This document shows positions 6,469-11,407 of a DNA stretch of 11,407 nucleotides, piece by piece; the stretch's first letter is position 1; every line of letters starts with the position of its first letter. The translations under genes and the position numbers were made by a program. This stretch comes from Thermodesulfobacteriales bacterium. GTDB taxonomy: Bacteria > Desulfobacterota_D > UBA1144 > Nemesobacterales > UBA2774. Under the pieces are notes generated by a model. The model saw only the letters and a list, made by a program, of their open reading frames with translations. It searched no databases and was not told the DNA's origin. The stretch is from NCBI GenBank assembly GCA_004525335.1, contig SPCL01000058.1, positions 1-11,407 on the forward strand, written 5' to 3'.

Positions 6469-7338
6469 TTGAAGCTGTCACAGCTCAAATTAGAAGTTTC
6501 AGAGCAGGCAAGTTCTTTAATTTCAGACTATTTATTGGGGCTCGGGTCTCTCGGGGTAGCTGAGGATATCAAAGAAAGCGGTATGAATGAAGTTTCTGCT
6601 TATTTCCCTATGGAGACCGATATAGCTGAAGTTATAGAGGAATTAAGACAATATGTGGACATTCTTAAAGAGAGCATGCCAGAGCTCACTATTGGCGCTT
6701 TAACTGTTGAGCATATCGACCAGACTAGTTGGCAGGCTTGGAAAAGTGTTCTAAAGAAATTAAGAATAGGCAAAAGGATAATTATAAGACCGCCATGGGA
6801 AGATCATGTTGCTTTGGGTGATGATATAGTGATTGAGATAAATCCTTCTCTAGCCTTTGGAACAGGGCACCATGAGACAACGAGGCTATGTATTGAAACT
6901 ATTGAGAAGATAGTCAGTACCCGAGACATTAAGAATATCCTTGATGTGGGGTGCGGAAGCGGCATATTAAGCATAACGGCATCAAAATTAGGAGTACAGG
7001 ATGTAATAGGTTTTGACACAGATCCTATAGCAATAAGCGAATCCCAAAAAAACTCTAAGAAAAACGGAGTTCTTGATAAGATTAAATTTTTCTGCGGCTA
7101 TCTTCAGAGTGTTAAGGGGCAATATGATCTAATCGTAGCAAATGTATATATTGAGCCGATCTTACTAATGAAAGAGGAATTAAAAGAACGGTTAGCACTT
7201 AAAGGGATACTGATTATCTCCGGTATACCCCATACAAGACGGGATGAGGCCGTTAGAGGGCTTAAATCTGCCGGTCTTGAGCTACAACATGAATTAAGAG
7301 AAGGAGACTGGGTCGCCCTTGAATTTGTAGGTGTTTGA
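6469..7338 (+). CDS. prmA: Ribosomal protein L11 methyltransferase
   Basis: A SAM-dependent methyltransferase that trimethylates ribosomal protein L11. From TTG 6469 it is 289 residues and begins MKLSQLKLEV, which matches the usual PrmA N-terminus, and GAGGTG at 6455-6460 is an ideal Shine-Dalgarno with spacer 8. A longer form from TTG 6436 (300 residues) is possible but overlaps a -10 box. The N-terminal alpha/beta domain (about 1-85) contacts L11. The PrmA signature FGTGHHETTRLCIE is near 130-143. SAM motif I (LDVGCGSG) is near 158-165, with the acidic ribose contact in GFDTDP near 181-186. The motif-IV segment reads VANVYIEPIL near 223-232. It is divergent from the dksA-like gene and followed 68 bases later by mtnA, which has its own Shine-Dalgarno. 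Confidence 0.93.
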   Translation: MKLSQLKLEVSEQASSLISDYLLGLGSLGVAEDIKESGMNEVSAYFPMETDIAEVIEELRQYVDILKESMPELTIGALTVEHIDQTSWQAWKSVLKKLRIGKRIIIRPPWEDHVALGDDIVIEINPSLAFGTGHHETTRLCIETIEKIVSTRDIKNILDVGCGSGILSITASKLGVQDVIGFDTDPIAISESQKNSKKNGVLDKIKFFCGYLQSVKGQYDLIVANVYIEPILLMKEELKERLALKGILIISGIPHTRRDEAVRGLKSAGLELQHELREGDWVALEFVGV

Positions 7339-7406
7339 TAAAAGTATGCTCTAAAGTAAACTCTAATCCGCAATTATAGATATACTCTCAGATTAAGGGG
7401 AAATAT

Positions 7407-8441
7407 ATGTCATCATTTAAGACCATCGAGTGGAAAGATAATAAAGTAATTATGATTGACCAGACGCGCCTACCAAACGAGGAAATTTATTTAGAACTCG
7501 AAACTTATCAGGAAGTGGCAGACGCCATTAAAAGAATGGTTATTAGAGGAGCGCCTGCAATAGGTGTTGCGGCAGCTCTGGGTATAGCTTTGGGTGCAAT
7601 TAATATCAAAACTGACGATAGGAACCAGTTTATAAGCGAAGTTAATAAAGTCACAGATGTTATTCTGGCTACAAGGCCCACTGCGGTTAATCTCTTTTGG
7701 GCGGGGAAGAGGATGCTCAGGGTGCTTAACGCACAAGAGGGCAGCGTTAAAGAGATGAAGATGAGGCTAGTTGAAGAGGCCAACAATATTCTAATTGAAG
7801 ATATTGAGATATGCCGCAATATTGGAAGAGTAGGGGCTGTACTTATACCTGATAATTCTACTGTCTTGACTCACTGTAATGCAGGAGCGCTTGCAACAGC
7901 AGGGTATGGCACGGCTCTTGGCGTAATTAGAGGCGCGAATGAGGCTGGCAAGAACATTAAAGTAATTGCTACAGAAACAAGGCCTTTCCTACAGGGAGCT
8001 CGACTTACAGCCTGGGAGCTTGATAAAGACGGGATTTCAGTCTCGCTCATCACAGATAGTATGGTTGGTCACATAATGAGTAAGGGCATGGTAGACGCTG
8101 TAGTTGTTGGCGCCGACAGAATTGCAGGCAACGGGGATGTCGCAAATAAAATAGGTACTTATTCCATATCTATACTAGCTAAATCACACGGTATACCGTT
8201 TTATGTGGCAGCGCCTATCTCTACTATAGATTATGACTGTGCTAACGGTAGTTTAATTCCCATCGAAGAGCGCAATATTAATGAAGTGACTCATATATTA
8301 GGAAAAAGGATAGCACCTGATGTTAATGTTTATAACCCCGCATTTGACATAACACCAAATGAGAACGTTAGTTCAATCATAACTGAAAAGGCTGTAGTTA
8401 AGGATCCTTTTCTAAAGGGGCTGTCAGATCTTATTAAGTAG
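7407..8441 (+). CDS. mtnA: S-methyl-5-thioribose-1-phosphate isomerase
   Basis: Isomerises methylthioribose-1-phosphate to methylthioribulose-1-phosphate in methionine salvage; cytoplasmic. It is 344 residues, near the family norm. Visible signatures: RGAPAIG (47-53), ATRPTAVNLFWA (88-99), the catalytic cysteine C157 in THCNAGALATAGYGTALG, ETRPFLQGARLTAWEL (190-205), and the catalytic aspartate D237 in VGADRIAGNGDVANKIGTY, with NPAFDITP near 310-317. The related eIF2B alpha/beta/delta proteins lack this Cys/Asp combination, so MtnA is well supported. ATG 7407 has AAGGGG at 7395-7400, spacer 6. No other salvage gene (mtnK, mtnB, mtnC) is in the window. It converges on the second dksA-like gene, with only 2 bases between stop codons. 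Confidence 0.95.
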   Translation: MSSFKTIEWKDNKVIMIDQTRLPNEEIYLELETYQEVADAIKRMVIRGAPAIGVAAALGIALGAINIKTDDRNQFISEVNKVTDVILATRPTAVNLFWAGKRMLRVLNAQEGSVKEMKMRLVEEANNILIEDIEICRNIGRVGAVLIPDNSTVLTHCNAGALATAGYGTALGVIRGANEAGKNIKVIATETRPFLQGARLTAWELDKDGISVSLITDSMVGHIMSKGMVDAVVVGADRIAGNGDVANKIGTYSISILAKSHGIPFYVAAPISTIDYDCANGSLIPIEERNINEVTHILGKRIAPDVNVYNPAFDITPNENVSSIITEKAVVKDPFLKGLSDLIK

Positions 8442-8446
8442 GCCTA
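8439..8446. repeat. Palindrome formed by two facing stop codons
   Basis: TAGGCCTA contains the mtnA stop TAG and, on the other strand, the stop TAG of the dksA-like gene, with GC between. There is no room for a separate terminator, so each transcript must run into the opposite gene. Confidence 0.8.
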
Positions 8447-8836
8447 TTCTCTTTCAATATCTTCTTGGCAAGAGAGGCAAAGTTTAGTAAAAGGCATGGC
8501 AATTAGCCTTTCTTTGTCTATAACTTCATCACATGACTCACATATTCCATATGTTCCAATCTCTATTCTGTGCAATGCATTGTCAACTAATGTCAGCTTT
8601 CCCCTCTCTCTATCTGCGAGCATTAAAGATAGCTCTCTATCTCTATCGTTAGATGCCTGGTCGTAGAAGTCGCCAATCTCATGTTTTAAATGATCAGATT
8701 CATCCCTCATTGACTGCGATACATCTTGAAGCATTTCCTTTCTCATGACAAGTAACATATTTTTAATCTCATCCTGCCATGTGAGTTTGATCTTTTTTGT
8801 GCTTTTAGCTTTAGTAACTTTTTTTGCTGTTGCCAT
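8444..8836 (-). CDS. DksA/TraR-family zinc-finger protein (second copy)
   Basis: A 130-residue DksA/TraR-family protein. The zinc finger is C99-x2-C102 (CESC) and C120-x2-C123 (CLSC), and the coiled-coil tip has D56-x-x-D59-x-A61 (DFYDQA), so both working parts of DksA appear intact. The first 17 residues are rich in lysine, alanine and threonine (MATAKKVTKAKSTKK), a basic tail lacking in the first copy that may contact nucleic acid; that is inference. The ATG at 8836 has GAGGAG on the minus strand (8856-8851), but the 14-base spacing is long. An in-frame TGA overlaps that site, so no longer form exists. The E. coli-type length (151) is not reached. Confidence 0.9.
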   Translation of the reverse strand: MATAKKVTKAKSTKKIKLTWQDEIKNMLLVMRKEMLQDVSQSMRDESDHLKHEIGDFYDQASNDRDRELSLMLADRERGKLTLVDNALHRIEIGTYGICESCDEVIDKERLIAMPFTKLCLSCQEDIERE

Positions 8837-8935
8837 CTTAGTTTTAGAGTCTCCTCAAGATTGTTAGTCTGAAATTCTTATCCTATCTGTAAAATGCTCC
8901 AAATACACATAAAAATGAAAATATCTCTAGACTAA

Positions 8936-8964
8936 ATAATATGAATACATAAATCACAAGTAAA
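8936..8964 (-). promoter_or_regulatory. Promoter candidate for the second dksA-like gene
   Basis: Minus strand TTTACT (8964-8959), 17-base spacer, TATTAT (8941-8936). The start near 8929 would give a leader of about 92 bases containing the GAGGAG sequence. Hexamer matches are partial. Confidence 0.4.
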
Positions 8965-9045
8965 TATAAAGCAGTTAAGAACCCGCAATTCTCAAACTGA
9001 AGGTGTATTAAGATAAGTATATAAAATTGTTTGTCAAGAGTAATT

Positions 9046-9054
9046 TGTTAGAAT
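9046..9054 (+). promoter_or_regulatory. Extended -10 candidate upstream of the transporter
   Basis: TGTTAGAAT is an extended -10 (TGnTAGAAT). A poor -35 TTGTTT lies 16 bases upstream at 9027-9032. Transcription from here would include the AAGATTC/GAATCTT repeat in the leader. Confidence 0.3.
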
Positions 9055-9114
9055 GACATAAGGTCTCTAAGATTCGTAGTGTAATTTGATCAGTCTACAT
9101 ATGATTTCTGAATC

Positions 9115-9142
9115 TTGCTTAAAAATATAAATTACATAAAAT
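9115..9142 (+). promoter_or_regulatory. Alternative proximal promoter of the transporter
   Basis: TTGCTT (9115-9120), 16-base spacer, TAAAAT (9137-9142). It would leave a leader of about 20 bases carrying CGGGA (9158-9162), a modest Shine-Dalgarno. It competes with the upstream candidate. Confidence 0.3.
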
Positions 9143-9169
9143 AAGGTACTTAACTTCGGGATTAACTAT

Positions 9170-10720
9170 ATGGCCAAGAAATTACCTCGTGCAAGGGAAC
9201 TGTGGAAATCAAGAACCGGACTTATTCTTGCAATGGCCGGCGGTGCTATCGGGCTAGGCAATTTTTTAAGATTTCCTGTGCAAGCAGCTGAGAATGGCGG
9301 TGGGGCTTTCATGATTCCTTATATAATTGCCTTTTTTGTTATAGGCATACCTTTAATGTGGATAGAGTGCGCAATTGGAAGATACGGAGGTGCTAGAGGG
9401 CATGGAACTGCTCCTGCTATATTTAACTTAATATGGAAGAGTCCGATATCACGTCTTATCGGAGTATTAGGTCTTTGGATTCCTCTTATAGTGGTAATTT
9501 ATTATATTTATATAGAGTCCTGGACATTGGGTTATTCAATTCATTTTCTTTTGGGTACAAGCCCTGAGCTTGCAATAGGGGCTAATACCCCTGACGAATT
9601 CTTAAAGCCCTATAGCAACTTTTTAGGAACATATCTTGGAGCAGGCGAAGGAGATTTGTTAAGCCCCTCATTTATGGCTTATTTTGCTTTAATAGTCACA
9701 TTAGCGCTAAACCTAATCATTTTATTGAGAGGGGTTTCAAGGGGGATTGAAGCCTTCGCAAAATTTGCTTTACCAGCTCTTTTTATAATGGCCATAATTC
9801 TACTTGTTAGGGTTCTAACTCTAGAAACTCTCAGTGGTAATGCCATTGAAGGGCTTAACTTTCTTTGGACTCCAGACCTTAATTTGTTAAAGAACCCTGG
9901 AGTATGGGTTGCGGCAGCTGGGCAGATGTTCTTTACTCTTAGCTTAGGCTTTGGCTCTATGATTGTTTATTCTTCATATCTGAGAGCAAATCAGGACATT
10001 GTCTTAAACGGGCTTTCCTCTGCAGCTATTAATGAAACTGCTGAGGTTGTTTTGGGCGGTTCAATTGCCATTCCGGCAGCGGTGGCATTCTTTGGTGTTG
10101 CCGGGGCGGTGTCAATAGCTCAGTCAGGTGCTTTTAATCTTGGATTTGTTAGTCTTCCGGCAATATTTGCCAGTATGCCTGCCGGACAGTTTTTGGGATT
10201 CTTATGGTTTTTCCTTCTTTTCTTTGCAGGTCTTACCTCCTCACTCTTTCTAATTCAAACTATTATCGCTTTTTTTGAAGATGAATTTAGGTTAAGTAGA
10301 ACAAAATCAGTTCTTATTACTATGGGAATAATCGTTTCAAGTATTTTTATGATTATTTTTGTCAATCAAACCTTAGATGAATGGGATTTCTGGGCGGGCA
10401 CAGTAGGAATCGTTTTCTTCGGATTAATGGAGGTTGTTATATTTATGTGGGTTTTTGGAGGGGAGAAAGCATGGGCTGAGATAAATCGAGACGGTACAAT
10501 CAAAGTACCCAGATTCTTCTATTATGTTTTAAGATATATTACACCCCTTTTTATGTTAATACTTCTTGTGTGGTGGGGTATAGAGCTGCTTCCAGAAGAG
10601 CTTGAAAAAGCCAGTTGGACTATCTGGGCGGCAAGAGCCTATTTGGTTATGCTCTTTGTAGTTCTTGCAGTGCTCGTGTTTATGGCCGATAGAAGGAGGA
10701 ATAGAGAAAATGAATCTTGA
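9170..10720 (+). CDS. LeuT-like Na+-dependent amino-acid symporter (NSS family)
   Basis: A 516-residue, 12-helix inner-membrane Na+:amino-acid symporter, closely similar throughout to Aquifex LeuT. Aligned to LeuT, the Na1 ligands are A26, N31, T256 and N288, and the Na2 ligands G24, I27, A353, T356 and S357, all kept or backbone-only. Substrate-site residues V108, Y112, F255, S258 and F261 match LeuT V104, Y108, F253, S256 and F259. The outer gate pair R34 and D406 is present. G28 replaces the Asp of monoamine transporters, so an amino-acid substrate is expected. E292 (LeuT E290) predicts chloride independence. LeuT N21 is G25 here and I359 is L361, so substrate preference may differ. The ATG at 9170 has only a modest CGGGA site. 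The 3' end overlaps a small membrane protein gene by 11 bases. Confidence 0.96.
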   Translation: MAKKLPRARELWKSRTGLILAMAGGAIGLGNFLRFPVQAAENGGGAFMIPYIIAFFVIGIPLMWIECAIGRYGGARGHGTAPAIFNLIWKSPISRLIGVLGLWIPLIVVIYYIYIESWTLGYSIHFLLGTSPELAIGANTPDEFLKPYSNFLGTYLGAGEGDLLSPSFMAYFALIVTLALNLIILLRGVSRGIEAFAKFALPALFIMAIILLVRVLTLETLSGNAIEGLNFLWTPDLNLLKNPGVWVAAAGQMFFTLSLGFGSMIVYSSYLRANQDIVLNGLSSAAINETAEVVLGGSIAIPAAVAFFGVAGAVSIAQSGAFNLGFVSLPAIFASMPAGQFLGFLWFFLLFFAGLTSSLFLIQTIIAFFEDEFRLSRTKSVLITMGIIVSSIFMIIFVNQTLDEWDFWAGTVGIVFFGLMEVVIFMWVFGGEKAWAEINRDGTIKVPRFFYYVLRYITPLFMLILLVWWGIELLPEELEKASWTIWAARAYLVMLFVVLAVLVFMADRRRNRENES

Positions 10721-10847
10721 TGCCCTAATCTTTATGTTATGTGCCTGGGGTTTCACATTAGGCTTATTGGCTTTTTGTATAATAAAACTAATGAATAGCT
10801 CTGATCACAATTTTAACAACACAGAATATATGGATGACGACGAATAA
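10710..10847 (+). CDS. Small single-span membrane protein, probable transporter small subunit (MetS-like)
   Basis: A 45-residue protein beginning MNLDALIFML with one membrane segment (about residues 5-26), a lysine at the inner edge and an acidic tail ending MDDDE. Size, single helix and position directly after an NSS transporter match the MetS-like small subunit family found with NSS methionine/alanine importers (MetP-MetS of Corynebacterium). The start at 10710 has an excellent Shine-Dalgarno AAGGAGG (10693-10699, spacer 10) inside the transporter gene, and the genes overlap by 11 bases, so coupled translation is likely. A longer in-frame extension to 10665 exists but has no such site. Family membership is by pattern and context, not alignment. 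The 52 bases after it show only a weak 6-base stem. Confidence 0.75.
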   Translation: MNLDALIFMLCAWGFTLGLLAFCIIKLMNSSDHNFNNTEYMDDDE

Positions 10848-10899
10848 ATTTAACTTTGTCGAATCGTAATAAAGTTTTGCCGTCAACCCTATTTTTTAT

Positions 10900-11407
10900 T
10901 TACTGCTTATAAAATTTCTTTTCCCATTCTTTATGTTTTGTCTCAGCTTCGCGGAGAAAAGGCGCAAAAGCCGCAGCACTAACAACCAACTTGTTAAATA
11001 AGTTGAAAGGAAACTTAACCGGCCTTACAAAGTCTACAAACAATACTGCACGAAACCCCGGAGTATCGTTCCAGACTTCATGATTGTATGTGTCGTCAAA
11101 AATAATGCTTTCTCCCTCATCCCAGTGCTTAATTTTTTTATCTATACGGATTCTACATTTTTCTTTTGGCTCTGGCACAATTAATCCGAGGTGATATCTT
11201 AGAACACCGTTGAAGGGCCCCTTGTGTTCTGGTATGTGTTTGCTAGGCGAGAGGATTGAGAACATAGCTGTTTTCATGCCGGGGATCTTTCTTAGTAGAC
11301 GAGTTGTTTCGGGACATCTTCTTGTGTTTTCATCACTTTCAAGACCGTATCCCGCAAGAAAAAAGGTTTTCCAGTTGTTGTCGGTTGTGATAGTTTCAAC
11401 CTCGGGC
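10900..11407 (-). CDS. Aspartyl/asparaginyl beta-hydroxylase family protein (5' part beyond window)
   Basis: A minus-strand frame that stays open to the window edge. At least 168 residues are visible, including 43 upstream of the internal ATG at 11277 that fit the family (WKTFFLAGYG, CPETTRLLRKIPG), so the true start lies outside. These are cupin-fold Fe(II)/2-oxoglutarate oxygenases; relatives hydroxylate Asp/Asn in EGF-like domains (AspH) or lipid A acyl chains (LpxO). The iron ligands appear as His in PEHKG (codon 11226-11224) and His in YNHEVWND (codon 11082-11080). As in AspH, Gly takes the place of the usual acidic ligand. Arg ten residues after the second His (codon 11052-11050) should bind 2-oxoglutarate. 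LRYHLGL and FDDTY are conserved family motifs. About 40 C-terminal residues beyond the core (KFPFNLFNKLVVSAAAF and on) are hydrophobic then charged. Substrate unknown. Confidence 0.88.
   Translation of the reverse strand, partial: PEVETITTDNNWKTFFLAGYGLESDENTRRCPETTRLLRKIPGMKTAMFSILSPSKHIPEHKGPFNGVLRYHLGLIVPEPKEKCRIRIDKKIKHWDEGESIIFDDTYNHEVWNDTPGFRAVLFVDFVRPVKFPFNLFNKLVVSAAAFAPFLREAETKHKEWEKKFYKQ

Larger units (their letters stand above)
8837..9169. other. Divergent intergenic region between the second dksA-like gene and the transporter
   Basis: 333 bases without a gene. It holds weak candidate promoters in both directions (listed separately) and a spaced inverted repeat AAGATTC (9069-9075) / GAATCTT (9110-9116). 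I see no conserved RNA, riboswitch or mobile element in it. Confidence 0.7.

Noticed and set aside
10852..10876. AACTTT / AAAGTT stem as a terminator after the transporter operon
   Set aside because: Only six AT-rich pairs with a 13-base loop and no proper T tract; too weak to call.
1..11407. CRISPR array, tRNA, rRNA, insertion sequence or prophage
   Set aside because: No regularly spaced direct repeats, no cloverleaf or rRNA-like sequence, no transposase and no phage genes were found on either strand.

Overview
The window is AT-rich bacterial DNA from a Gram-negative (diderm) organism. Evidence for an outer membrane is a BamD-type assembly lipoprotein, a second lipoprotein and a beta-hydroxylase of the AspH/LpxO family. 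No rRNA, tRNA, CRISPR array or insertion sequence is visible. The gene mix (alanine dehydrogenase, BamD, PrmA, MtnA, two DksA/TraR proteins, a LeuT-like transporter) would suit a deltaproteobacterium-like or similar deep marine or sediment lineage, but nothing in the window fixes the taxon.

Layout: 1-128 is a window-edge leader. 129-395 is a small Cas2/SinR-like protein and 489-1544 is alanine dehydrogenase. 1669-4321 holds two tandem, related secreted subtilisin-like (S8) proteases. The first (1669-2538) is a wreck with two offsetting frameshifts and no catalytic serine. The second (2676-4321) keeps the whole Asp-His-Asn-Ser set but is split by a -1 frame change in its propeptide, and ends at a clear intrinsic terminator (4352-4383). 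4601-5892 is a two-gene lipoprotein operon, BamD followed by an NTF2-like lipoprotein with an ATGA overlap. 5911-6273 (minus) is a DksA/TraR zinc-finger protein divergent from prmA (6469-7338) and mtnA (7407-8441). A second DksA/TraR protein lies at 8444-8836 (minus). 9170-10847 is a LeuT-like Na+:amino-acid symporter overlapped by a 45-residue single-span membrane protein that looks like its small subunit. The window ends inside a minus-strand aspartyl/asparaginyl beta-hydroxylase family gene (10900 to beyond 11407).

The most striking point is in the second protease. Its reading frame is broken exactly at an A_AAA_AAG heptamer (2858-2864), the E. coli dnaX-type -1 slippery sequence, in the correct phase and followed at once by a TAA stop. 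A -1 slip there joins signal peptide and propeptide to the intact catalytic domain and restores the same spacing, residue for residue, as the neighbouring paralogue. This is either programmed frameshifting controlling a secreted protease or a recent one-base loss (real or a sequencing error). The sequence alone cannot decide.

Two genes (bamD and the first dksA-like gene) have strong promoter-like sequences placed so that transcription would start at, or 2-3 bases before, the ATG, with no Shine-Dalgarno. Other genes (the Cas2-like gene, prmA, mtnA and the transporter small subunit) have good Shine-Dalgarno sites. The organism may therefore use both leaderless and leadered mRNAs.
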